A DNA stretch of 64,000 nt from Serratia nevei (GTDB lineage: Bacteria; Pseudomonadota; Gammaproteobacteria; Enterobacterales; Enterobacteriaceae), in contig NZ_CP149940.1 in the NCBI RefSeq assembly GCF_037948395.1, forward strand, positions 2,604,001 through 2,668,000, written 5' to 3'. A program made the translations under genes and the position numbers. Positions within the stretch are counted from its first letter, which is position 1; every line of letters starts with the position of its first letter. The notes under the pieces were generated by a model, which ran no database searches, was not told the origin of the DNA, and saw only the letters and a program-made list of their open reading frames with translations. Positions 56,580 to 64,000 of the stretch are shown here, in pieces.

Positions 56580-58685
56580 ATGGCTCGCACCACCCCTATC
56601 GAACGTTACCGCAACATCGGCATCTCCGCGCATATCGATGCCGGCAAGACCACCACCACCGAGCGGATTCTGTTTTACACCGGGGTCAGCCACAAGCTGG
56701 GTGAAGTGCATGACGGCGCGGCGACCATGGACTGGATGGCGCAGGAACAGGAGCGCGGCATCACCATCACCTCGGCGGCCACCACCTGCTTTTGGAACGG
56801 CATGCAGCATAATTATCCGCAGCACCGCATCAATATCATCGACACCCCCGGGCACGTCGATTTTACCATTGAAGTGGAGCGCTCGATGCGCGTGCTGGAC
56901 GGCGCCGTGATGGTTTATGACTCGGTGGGCGGCGTGCAGCCGCAGTCGGAAACCGTTTGGCGCCAGGCCAACAAATACAAGGTGCCGCGGCTGGCGTTCG
57001 TCAACAAGATGGACCGCATCGGCGCGGACTTTTTCCGCGTGCGCAAAATGATGATCGAGCGCCTGAAAGCCAACCCGGTGCCGATCGTCATTCCGATCGG
57101 CGCCGAAGACCACTTCAGCGGCGTGGTGGATCTGGTGCGGATGAAGGCCATCCTGTGGGACGAAGCCTCGCAGGGCATGAACTTCAGCTTCGAAGAGATC
57201 CCGGCCGAGCTGCGTGATTCGGCGCAGGAGTGGCGCGAAAACATGATTGAGGCCGCCGCCGAAGCCTCGGAAGAGCTGATGGAGAAATACCTCAACCAGG
57301 TACCGCTGAGCGAAGAGGAGATCGTCCACGGGCTGCGGGTGCGCACCGTCGCCGGCGAAATCCAGCCGATGCTGTGCGGGTCGGCGTTCCGCAACAAAGG
57401 GGTGCAGCGCATGCTGGATGCGGTGATCGAGCTGATGCCCTCGCCGCTTGACGTGCCGCCGATGGAGGGCCACGGCGAACACGATGAAATCATCACCCGC
57501 AAAGCCGACGACAACGAAAAATTCTCGGCGCTGGCGTTCAAGCTGATGACTGACCCGTTCGTCGGCCAGCTGACCTTCGTGCGCGTCTACTCCGGGGTGC
57601 TGGCCAAAGGCAGCAGCGTTTACAATCCGATCAAGGGCAAAAAGGAGCGCATCGGCCGCATCGTGCAGATGCACGCCAACGATCGTAAGGACATCGACGA
57701 GCTGCACGCCGGCGACATCGCCGCCTGCGTCGGCCTGAAGGACGTCACCACGGGCGATACGCTGTGCGACCCCGGCGCCATCATCACGCTGGAACGCATG
57801 ACCTTCCCCGAGCCGGTGATCGCCCAGGCGATCGAGCCGAAGACCAAGGGCGACCAGGAGAAAATGGGCATCGCGCTGCAGCGCCTCTCTTCGGAAGATC
57901 CGTCGTTCCGCGTGCGCACCGATGAAGAATCCGGCCAAACCATCATCTACGGCATGGGCGAGCTGCACCTGGAGATCATCGTCGATCGCATGCGCCGCGA
58001 ATTCGGGGTGGAGACCACCACCGGCAAGCCGCAGGTGTCGTACCGCGAAACCATCCGCAAGCGGGTGGCCGACGTGGAAGGCAAGTTCGTGCGCCAGTCC
58101 GGCGGTAAAGGGCAATACGGCCACGTGGTGCTGACCGTCGAACCCAACGAACCCGGCAAAGGCTTCGAATTCTTCGATGAGATCAAGGGCGGCGTCATTC
58201 CGGGCGAATTTATCCCGGCGGTGAAAAAAGGTGTGCTCGAGGCGCTGAACAACGGCGTGCTGGCCGGTTATCAGGTAGTGGACGTCAAGGTGCACCTGAC
58301 CTTCGGTTCTTACCATGACGTCGACTCGTCGGAACAGGCGTTCCGCATGGCGGCGATTTTCGGCTTCAAGGAAGCCTGCCGCCTGGCGGATCCGGTGATC
58401 CTTGAGCCGATCATGTCGGTGGAGGTGGAAACACCGGAAGATTACGCCGGCAACGTGATGGGCGACCTCTCCTCACGCCGCGGCCTGGTGCAGGGCATGG
58501 AAGAGATACCGGGCGGCGGCGGCAAGGAAATTCGTGCCAAGGTGCCGCTGTCCGAGATGTTCGGCTACTCGACGACCCTGCGTTCGATGTCGCAGGGCCG
58601 CGCCACCTACACCATGGAATTCAGCCACTACGCCGAAGCGCCGCGCAACGTGGCCGAAGAGATCATTCACCACAGCAAGCGTTAA
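56580..58685 (+). CDS. fusA: Elongation factor G paralogue
   Basis: A 701-residue translational GTPase with all five EF-G domains. G motifs: [11 protein letters not shown] near 17, [10 protein letters not shown] near 60, DTPGHVDF near 90, NKMD near 143 and GSAF near 262. Domain IV carries [15 protein letters not shown] near 535 and GELHLE is near 455. It is much like enterobacterial EF-G but differs from it at many positions (for example GVSHKLGEV), and rpsL, rpsG and tuf are absent around it. So it is likely a second, specialised EF-G rather than the str-operon copy. ATG 56580 follows AAAGG. Confidence 0.9.
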   Translation: MARTTPIERYRNIGISAHIDAGKTTTTERILFYTGVSHKLGEVHDGAATMDWMAQEQERGITITSAATTCFWNGMQHNYPQHRINIIDTPGHVDFTIEVERSMRVLDGAVMVYDSVGGVQPQSETVWRQANKYKVPRLAFVNKMDRIGADFFRVRKMMIERLKANPVPIVIPIGAEDHFSGVVDLVRMKAILWDEASQGMNFSFEEIPAELRDSAQEWRENMIEAAAEASEELMEKYLNQVPLSEEEIVHGLRVRTVAGEIQPMLCGSAFRNKGVQRMLDAVIELMPSPLDVPPMEGHGEHDEIITRKADDNEKFSALAFKLMTDPFVGQLTFVRVYSGVLAKGSSVYNPIKGKKERIGRIVQMHANDRKDIDELHAGDIAACVGLKDVTTGDTLCDPGAIITLERMTFPEPVIAQAIEPKTKGDQEKMGIALQRLSSEDPSFRVRTDEESGQTIIYGMGELHLEIIVDRMRREFGVETTTGKPQVSYRETIRKRVADVEGKFVRQSGGKGQYGHVVLTVEPNEPGKGFEFFDEIKGGVIPGEFIPAVKKGVLEALNNGVLAGYQVVDVKVHLTFGSYHDVDSSEQAFRMAAIFGFKEACRLADPVILEPIMSVEVETPEDYAGNVMGDLSSRRGLVQGMEEIPGGGGKEIRAKVPLSEMFGYSTTLRSMSQGRATYTMEFSHYAEAPRNVAEEIIHHSKR

Positions 58686-58691
58686 CCCTCG

Positions 58692-58712
58692 CGCCCGCCT
58701 TCGCGGCGGGCG
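58692..58712. terminator. Hairpin between convergent EF-G and EamA genes
   Basis: Stem CGCCCGCC/GGCGGGCG with a five-base loop between the two stop codons. No T run; a bidirectional stop or stability element. Confidence 0.5.
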
Positions 58713-59681
58713 TCACCCCTGCTTGTCCTCCAGCGCCACCACCACCGGCTGCGGCTTGATGCGCATGGCGTACACCACGCCGGCGATCAGGCAGACGATG
58801 CCGGCCAGCGTCAGCAGCGGCGGCCAGGCCTGGCGCAGCAGAAAGGTATAGGCCAACCCCGCCAGAATTTCGAACACGATGAGCGGCCCCACCAATACCG
58901 TCGGCAGGCGCTGGCTGGCTTCGTTCCAGCATAGCGCCCCCAGCCAGGAGCAGAACACGCCGATGACCAGCATCAGCGGGATAAACACCTCAGGGCGCGG
59001 GCCGAACGGCAAGGCGAACGCCGGTTCGCTCAGCGCCAATTGGCCGCAGACCGCCAGATAGCCCAGCAGCGCCAGCGGCAGCGTCACCAGCCCTTGCGCC
59101 GTGGCCCAGGTAGCCGGCCGCTGCGTCGGGTTCTCCCGCAGCCAGCGCGAGTTGCGCAGCGGGAACCAGGTCCAGCACGCCACCGCCAACACGGCCAGCC
59201 CCAGGCCGCTGAGATAACGCCAGCCGTCGATCGGCAGCGCGTTGCCGCGCAGCTCGGCGACGTTCACGCACGCTAACCCGCAGACGATCAGCAGCAGTGC
59301 CGGCGCCAGCTTGCCCCAGGCCAGCCGCCCGTCGTGCCGGCCGTAAAACAGATTGGCGCAGATGGCGATCACCACCGGCAAAGTGCCGATGATCATGGTC
59401 GATACCGGTGCGCCGGTACGCTGAATGGCGCTGGCCAGGCACAGGTAGTACAGCAGGTTACCGATGGCCGTCAGCTTGAGCGCCTCCAGCCAATCCTGGC
59501 GCCGCAGCTTGCGCAGGCGGCGACGATCGAACCACGCCAGCGGCAAGGTGATCAGCCCGAAGGCCAGATAGCGCCCGGTGGACTGCAGCGCGGCGGGATA
59601 ATCCGGCACCAGCAGCGGGCCGACGAAGATCAATCCCCACATCAGCCCGGCGGCCAGGGCAAACACAACGCCAATGAACAT
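58713..59681 (-). CDS. EamA/DMT-family transporter
   Basis: A 322-residue inner-membrane exporter with about ten helices in two EamA repeats; the first holds LAAGLMWGLIFVGPLLVPDYP, the second VGPLIVFEILAGLAYTFLLR. Between repeats is a longer Trp/Arg-rich loop (RNSRWLRENPTQRPATW near 175). Its regulator is probably the AraC gene 98 bases upstream on the same strand. Substrate not known; efflux of a metabolite or amino acid is likely. Confidence 0.92.
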   Translation of the reverse strand: MFIGVVFALAAGLMWGLIFVGPLLVPDYPAALQSTGRYLAFGLITLPLAWFDRRRLRKLRRQDWLEALKLTAIGNLLYYLCLASAIQRTGAPVSTMIIGTLPVVIAICANLFYGRHDGRLAWGKLAPALLLIVCGLACVNVAELRGNALPIDGWRYLSGLGLAVLAVACWTWFPLRNSRWLRENPTQRPATWATAQGLVTLPLALLGYLAVCGQLALSEPAFALPFGPRPEVFIPLMLVIGVFCSWLGALCWNEASQRLPTVLVGPLIVFEILAGLAYTFLLRQAWPPLLTLAGIVCLIAGVVYAMRIKPQPVVVALEDKQG

Positions 59682-59779
59682 AACGACTCCGACAAACGGC
59701 CGGTGCGGCCAACCCGCCCGACAAGACAGCGGCAGAGTAGCGAAAACGCGGGGAAGAATTATTGTAGCAGGTTGCTGTT

Positions 59780-60607
59780 TTAGCCCAATTTCACCTGTTT
59801 CTGGAAACGCACTGGCGTGACGCCGTAACGATTGGCGAAGGCGCGCGTCAGGTGTGCCTGATCGGTCAGCCCCGCCGCCGCCGCCACCTGTGCGGCGGGC
59901 ATGCCGCGCTCCAGCATGCGTTTGGCCTGCGACAGCCGGATCGCCATCAGCATCTGCTGCGGCGAAACGTGGTATTCGGCCTTGAACTTGCGCAGGAAAT
60001 GGTACGGGCTGAGCGACACCAGCTCGGCCAGCTGATTGAGGGTCATCGCCTCGGCGAAGTTGTCGTGCAGGTAGCTTTTCACCACCTCAAAACGGTGCGC
60101 CGCCTCGGCTTTTTCCCGCTGCCCGGTGCGAATGTGCGGGTGCAACAGCTCGACCGCCTCCAACAGCAGGCCGTCCAGCGTGAGCGGATCGTCGGTTTGC
60201 CACAGCGTGGCGAGAATGGCGGACAGGCGCTGCGCCGCCCGCGGATCGTGGCGCACCGCATCGGTGAACCACTGGCTCCTATCGCCGGACAGCTGCTCCA
60301 GCGCCTCGGGCGCCAGATAGAGCATGCGGTAACACCAGCCGCCCGGCGTTTCGGCTTCGCCGGTATGCAGCTCGTCGGGGTTCATCAGCACCAGCGCGCC
60401 CGGCGCCGCCAGATGCTGCGCGCCGCGATAGCGGAAACGCTCCGCCCCGGTGTCTACGGTGCCGATAGCGAAGGCGTCGTGGGTATGCGGCTCGAAGGCA
60501 TAGCGTTCGATATGCGCCTGATAAAGTTCGACGCCCGGCAGATGCGACAAATGCCGGAACTGCGCGCAATCCTTCTCGAACGGAAACTGTTGTGGTACCC
60601 CTTGCAC
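59780..60607 (-). CDS. AraC-family transcriptional regulator
   Basis: A 275-residue regulator. The N-terminal cupin-like ligand domain (about 20-160) starts with PHTHDAFAIGTVDTGAERFRYRG; the C-terminal double helix-turn-helix is at about 175-270, with LAELVSLSPYHFLRKFKAEYHVSPQQ and VAAAAGLTDQAHLTRAFANRYGVTP. It lies upstream of an EamA exporter on the same strand; this pairing is common. It is divergent from the aldehyde dehydrogenase gene over 196 bases and could regulate that as well. Confidence 0.94.
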   Translation of the reverse strand: MQGVPQQFPFEKDCAQFRHLSHLPGVELYQAHIERYAFEPHTHDAFAIGTVDTGAERFRYRGAQHLAAPGALVLMNPDELHTGEAETPGGWCYRMLYLAPEALEQLSGDRSQWFTDAVRHDPRAAQRLSAILATLWQTDDPLTLDGLLLEAVELLHPHIRTGQREKAEAAHRFEVVKSYLHDNFAEAMTLNQLAELVSLSPYHFLRKFKAEYHVSPQQMLMAIRLSQAKRMLERGMPAAQVAAAAGLTDQAHLTRAFANRYGVTPVRFQKQVKLG

Positions 60608-60803
60608 CCGACCTCCTCGTCCGTGCTGACAATCTGCTCAGCATAGCCAAAACATCGCCGGTTGAGTAGCCGCCCTGGCGCTTTCGTGCCCCTCGCCTGG
60701 ACGATCGCCGCCATTCGGCGTAGGGTTAAGGTCCCTGTCCCTTTCAGGCGCGCCGCATCGCGAAGCTCATCGGCCCCTGACACTCCGCAAACAAGAGGCA
60801 ACA

Positions 60804-62237
60804 ATGTATCCGGATACTCAACTGTATATCGATGGACAATGGCGCAACGCGCTGGCCGGGAAAACCTTGCCGGTCACCAACCCCGCCACCGACGAGATAA
60901 TCGGTCAAGTGGCGCACGCCGCCACAGAGGATCTCGATCTGGCGCTGGCCGCCACCGAGCGCGGATTTAACGTCTGGCGCGACACCGCCGCGCACCAGCG
61001 CGCCAACCTGATGCGCAAAGCGGCGGCGCTGCTGCGCGAACGCGCTAACGCCATCGCCGCCGTCATGACGCAGGAACAGGGCAAACCGGTGGCGCAGGCC
61101 AAAGTCGAAATTCTCAACGCCGCCGACGTCATCGACTGGTTCGCCGGCGAAGCCACCCGCACCTACGGGCAGATCATTCCGTCCCGCGCCCGCGACGTGC
61201 AGCAGCAAACCCTCAAGCTGCCGGTCGGCCCGGTGGCCGCCTTCACGCCGTGGAACTTCCCGATCAACCAGATCGTGCGCAAGCTGTCCGCCGCGCTGGC
61301 GGCGGGGTGTTCCATCATCGTCAAAGGCCCGGAAGAAACGCCGGCCTCGCCGGCTGAGCTGATCAAAGCCTTCGCCGACGCCGGGATCCCGGCCGGGGTG
61401 ATCGCGCTGGTGTACGGCACCCCGGCGGAAATCTCGGAATACCTGATCCCGCATCCGACCATTCGCAAGATCTCCTTCACCGGCTCCACCCGCGTGGGCA
61501 AGCATCTGGCGGCGCTGGCCGGCCAGCATATGAAAAAGGCCACCATGGAGCTGGGCGGCCACGCGCCGGTGTTGATCTTCGACGACGCCGATCTCGACGC
61601 GGCGGCCAAAGAGCTGGCGCAGTCCAAGTTCCGCAACGCCGGCCAGGTCTGTATCGCCCCGACCCGCTTCCTGATCCAACAAGGCGTTTATGAAGCCTTC
61701 GTGGAGAAATTCACCGCCGCCGTGCGTGAGCTCAAGCTCGGCAACGGGCTGGAAGACGGCGTGACCATGGGGCCGATGGTGCTGGGCCGCAGCGTCGACA
61801 ATATCGAGGCGCTGGTGCAGGATGCCGTCGCCCACGGGGCAAAAGCCTGCACCGGCGGCAAGCGCGTGGCGGGCAAAGGCAACTTCTTCGAGCCGACGGT
61901 GCTGCGCGACGTGCCGCTGAGCGCGCGCGCCATGTCGGAAGAGCCGTTTGGCCCGGTCGCCCTGCTGCGCCCGTTCGCCACCTATGACGAGGCGATCGCC
62001 GAAGCCAACCGCCTGCCGTACGGGCTGGCTGCCTACGCTTACAGCCGCAACATCGCCACCGTCAATGCGCTGGGGCGCGACGTGGAGAGCGGCATGCTGA
62101 GCATCAACCACATCGGTTTCGGCCTGCCGGAAACGCCGTTTGGCGGCGTGAAAGACTCCGGTCACGGCACCGAAGGCGGCAGCGAAGCGATCGAGTCCTA
62201 CCTGGAAACCCGCTTCGTCACCGTCGCCGGCCGTTAA
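60804..62237 (+). CDS. NAD(P)-dependent succinate-semialdehyde dehydrogenase-like enzyme
   Basis: A 477-residue aldehyde dehydrogenase close to GabD/Sad. Nucleotide-binding and Rossmann stretch [19 protein letters not shown] near 150; [11 protein letters not shown] near 230; general-base glutamate in [16 protein letters not shown] near 250; nucleophilic cysteine in [13 protein letters not shown] near 280. C-terminal [13 protein letters not shown] is characteristic of SSADH. It oxidises succinate semialdehyde or a related omega-aldehyde. AGAGG precedes ATG 60804. No gabT or gabP neighbour. Confidence 0.93.
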   Translation: MYPDTQLYIDGQWRNALAGKTLPVTNPATDEIIGQVAHAATEDLDLALAATERGFNVWRDTAAHQRANLMRKAAALLRERANAIAAVMTQEQGKPVAQAKVEILNAADVIDWFAGEATRTYGQIIPSRARDVQQQTLKLPVGPVAAFTPWNFPINQIVRKLSAALAAGCSIIVKGPEETPASPAELIKAFADAGIPAGVIALVYGTPAEISEYLIPHPTIRKISFTGSTRVGKHLAALAGQHMKKATMELGGHAPVLIFDDADLDAAAKELAQSKFRNAGQVCIAPTRFLIQQGVYEAFVEKFTAAVRELKLGNGLEDGVTMGPMVLGRSVDNIEALVQDAVAHGAKACTGGKRVAGKGNFFEPTVLRDVPLSARAMSEEPFGPVALLRPFATYDEAIAEANRLPYGLAAYAYSRNIATVNALGRDVESGMLSINHIGFGLPETPFGGVKDSGHGTEGGSEAIESYLETRFVTVAGR

Positions 62238-62260
62238 TCGCGCGTCGGATGAATAGCCAA

Positions 62261-62286
62261 AAGCCCCGCATTGCGGGGCTTTTTTT
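62261..62286. terminator. Intrinsic terminator after the dehydrogenase gene
   Basis: Arms AAGCCCCGC and GCGGGGCTT with ATT loop and following T run; the reverse strand also serves the convergent esterase gene. Confidence 0.93.
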
Positions 62287-63187
62287 ACTCGCGAGCCAGT
62301 TCGAACAGCCGCCGCGCCGCCGGGGTCAGCCCCAGCATGTGAATGCAGGCATGCACCATGCCCGGCAACCGTTCGCAGCGCACCGGCACGCCCGCCTCGC
62401 GCAGCCGCTGCGCATACTGCTCGGCCTCATCGCGCAGCGGATCATATTCGCAGCTCAGGATGGTGGCCGGCGGTAACCCGCGCAGCGTGGCGGCGTGCAG
62501 CGGCTCGGCGCCGGGATCGCGCCGCTGAGCCAGATACTGCTGCCAACAAAATACCATCGCGTCGCGCGTCAGAAAGTGCCCCTCGGCAAACTCGCGATAG
62601 CTCGTCGTCGCCATCTCGCGGCTGAGCGCCGGGTACAGCAGCAGCTGGCGCTCGATGTGCGGGCCGCCGCGATCCCGCGCCAACAGCGCGACGGCCGCCG
62701 CCAGGTTGCCCCCGGCGCTGTCGCCGCCCACCGCCAGGCGCTGCGCGTCGATCCCCAACTGCGGCGCCTGTTGCGCCACCCAGCAGAGCGCCTGGTAGAC
62801 ATCTTCCAGCGGCTGCGGAAACGGATATTCCGGCGCCAAACGGTAGTCGACCGACAGGATCACCCGGCCGGTGGCGTTGGCCAGCGCCTGACAGGGCCGA
62901 TCGTACAGCGCCAGCGAACCGAGGCACCAGCCGCCGCCGTGGGCGAACAGCATCGCCGGCTGCGCGTTTGCGCGGTTTTCCCCTGCCGGTAAATAAGTAC
63001 GCAGCGCAATCCTGTGTCCATCGGCGGCGACCACCGTATAGTCCCTGACGCCGCCGCTCGGTTCCGCCTCGCCCTGCAGCCGGCGTAAACCGGTTTCCGT
63101 GGCCGCGCGCATTTCCGCCAGCGACGCGGGGGGCGGCGCATCGGCCGACGCCGTCAAAAAGGCGGCGATGCGTTCATCGAGCGGCAT
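62285..63187 (-). CDS. Alpha/beta hydrolase, hormone-sensitive-lipase family esterase
   Basis: A 300-residue esterase. HGGGWCLGS near residue 82 is the HSL-family oxyanion motif, GDSAGGN near 154 the nucleophile elbow, DPLRDEAEQYAQRL near 250 the acid region, and MVHACIHM near 283 the histidine. The ATG at 63187 has AGGAG upstream and overlaps the preceding hydrolase gene by 14 bases, so the two are an operon. Short-chain acyl esters are probable substrates. Confidence 0.94.
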   Translation of the reverse strand: MPLDERIAAFLTASADAPPPASLAEMRAATETGLRRLQGEAEPSGGVRDYTVVAADGHRIALRTYLPAGENRANAQPAMLFAHGGGWCLGSLALYDRPCQALANATGRVILSVDYRLAPEYPFPQPLEDVYQALCWVAQQAPQLGIDAQRLAVGGDSAGGNLAAAVALLARDRGGPHIERQLLLYPALSREMATTSYREFAEGHFLTRDAMVFCWQQYLAQRRDPGAEPLHAATLRGLPPATILSCEYDPLRDEAEQYAQRLREAGVPVRCERLPGMVHACIHMLGLTPAARRLFELARE

Positions 63188-64000
63188 GGGGTTCTCCTGC
63201 CAGGAACGGCGTAATCAGGGCAATAAATTCCTCATGGCACTCCTCGGTAATGAAATGCCCGCAGCCGGCGACCGTTTCGCCCCGCAGATCGTGCGCATTG
63301 CCCCGCAGCGTCGTCAGCGGCGCATCACCGGTGGCGTGCTCCGCCCCTACCGTCAACACCGGCATCATCAGGGGCGTGGCGGCGCGCAGCCGGTTCTGCC
63401 GCACGGTCTCCGGGATCGCCCGGTAATAGTCGAATCCGGCGCGCAGGCCGCCCGGCGCCGAATAGGCGGTGATATACACCTGCGCCGCCACCCGATCGCG
63501 CCGATAGGACCAACGGTTAAAGATATAGCCAAGATACTCCTGCTCACGCCCCTGGGTCAGGGCCTCCGGCAAATCAGCCAGTTGGTTGAACATGAAGTGC
63601 CACAGGAAGATGTTCTCCTCCGGCGCGACGAAGATCGGCGGCGGCGGCGCCAGCCCGGGTATCACCGCCTCCGTCAGCACCAGACGTTCCACCGCCTGCG
63701 GGAAATCGCTCGCCATGGCGTAACCGATCCACATGCCGATGTCGTGGCCAACCAGTTGGTAACGTTCATGGCCCAGCTGCGCCATCATCGCGTGCAACGC
63801 TGCTCCAATGCTGCCGGTGTCGTAGCCGCCAGCGGGCTTGTCAGAATCGCCGATGCCCGGCGGGTCGACGGCGATCGCCTGAAAACCGGCCGCCGCCAGC
63901 GCTTGCATCACATGGCGCCAGGTGTACCAGGTTTGCGGCCAGCCAGGGATCAGCAGCACCGGCCGCCCTTCACCGGCCACCACGCAGTGAAGGCGCCGGC
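63174..64000 (-). CDS. Alpha/beta hydrolase, epoxide hydrolase-like, 5' end outside window
   Basis: The gene enters from beyond position 64000; about 275 residues are visible. LLIPGWPQTWYTWRHVM is the oxyanion region of the epoxide-hydrolase/haloalkane-dehalogenase branch; the nucleophile is Asp in LVGHDIGMWIGY rather than Ser, which supports hydrolysis of epoxides or halides; the histidine is in GCGHFITEE near the end. The stop lies inside the downstream esterase gene. The reading frame continues upstream with RRLHC, so the true start is off-window. Confidence 0.9.
   Translation of the reverse strand, partial: RRLHCVVAGEGRPVLLIPGWPQTWYTWRHVMQALAAAGFQAIAVDPPGIGDSDKPAGGYDTGSIGAALHAMMAQLGHERYQLVGHDIGMWIGYAMASDFPQAVERLVLTEAVIPGLAPPPPIFVAPEENIFLWHFMFNQLADLPEALTQGREQEYLGYIFNRWSYRRDRVAAQVYITAYSAPGGLRAGFDYYRAIPETVRQNRLRAATPLMMPVLTVGAEHATGDAPLTTLRGNAHDLRGETVAGCGHFITEECHEEFIALITPFLAGEPHAAR

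Noticed and set aside
56556..58316. Long minus-strand open frame across the EF-G gene
   Set aside because: Mirror of a highly conserved coding sequence; no recognisable domain.

Overview
The window reads as a chromosomal segment of Serratia, most likely the S. marcescens group. It is GC-rich, densely coded, and uses enterobacterial Shine-Dalgarno signals. It carries sfuABC, the ferric-iron ABC transporter first described in S. marcescens, and a divergent tetR/tetA pair of the tet(41) type known from that species. I see no rRNA, tRNA, CRISPR array, insertion sequence or prophage. Species assignment is inference from gene content.

Layout. 1-7.7 kb: an RND efflux operon (adaptor, pump, outer-membrane factor, all minus; the last is cut by the window edge) and a 14-TM MFS exporter divergent from a TetR regulator. 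7.7-17.9 kb: a Tat-exported agmatine deiminase-like enzyme divergent from a LysR regulator, gamma-glutamyltranspeptidase, a YdeP-type molybdopterin oxidoreductase, a Fur-box-preceded DUF3857/transglutaminase protein, and an XRE-cupin regulator divergent from an EamA exporter. 17.9-25.6 kb: an unrecognised 190-aa protein and a 23-aa ORF, a nitroreductase, a three-gene periplasmic molybdenum aldehyde-oxidase operon (2Fe-2S, Mo subunit, triheme cytochrome c), and tetR/tetA with two tet operators. 25.6-39.5 kb: RpiR regulator plus GH1 phospho-glucosidase, dsdA, VIT-type transporter, two small enzymes, MASE1-GGDEF cyclase, a Fur-box TonB receptor, hydrolases, a small lipoprotein and a large MscS-type channel.

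39.6-48 kb holds the most interesting regulation. An ABC-F ATPase is preceded by a 27-aa leader ORF with alternative RNA pairings. Further on, a magnesium locus (minus strand) starts with an M-box riboswitch, then an MgtE-type transporter without the N domain, an 18-aa ORF, a 30-aa MgtS homologue and a 59-aa membrane protein. An orphan OppA-like binding protein follows. 48.0-49.7 kb is an AT-rich island with unrecognised small genes, including a Cys-rich Gly-Cys-repeat protein.

49.8-64 kb: sfuABC under a Fur-like site, a cysteine hydrolase, a TAP-type secreted hydrolase, a small CsbD/DUF883-like membrane-anchored protein, a second EF-G outside any str operon, an EamA exporter with an AraC regulator, a succinate-semialdehyde dehydrogenase, and two overlapping alpha/beta hydrolases, the last cut by the window end. 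Iron (three Fur-type sites), magnesium, redox enzymes and efflux are the main themes.
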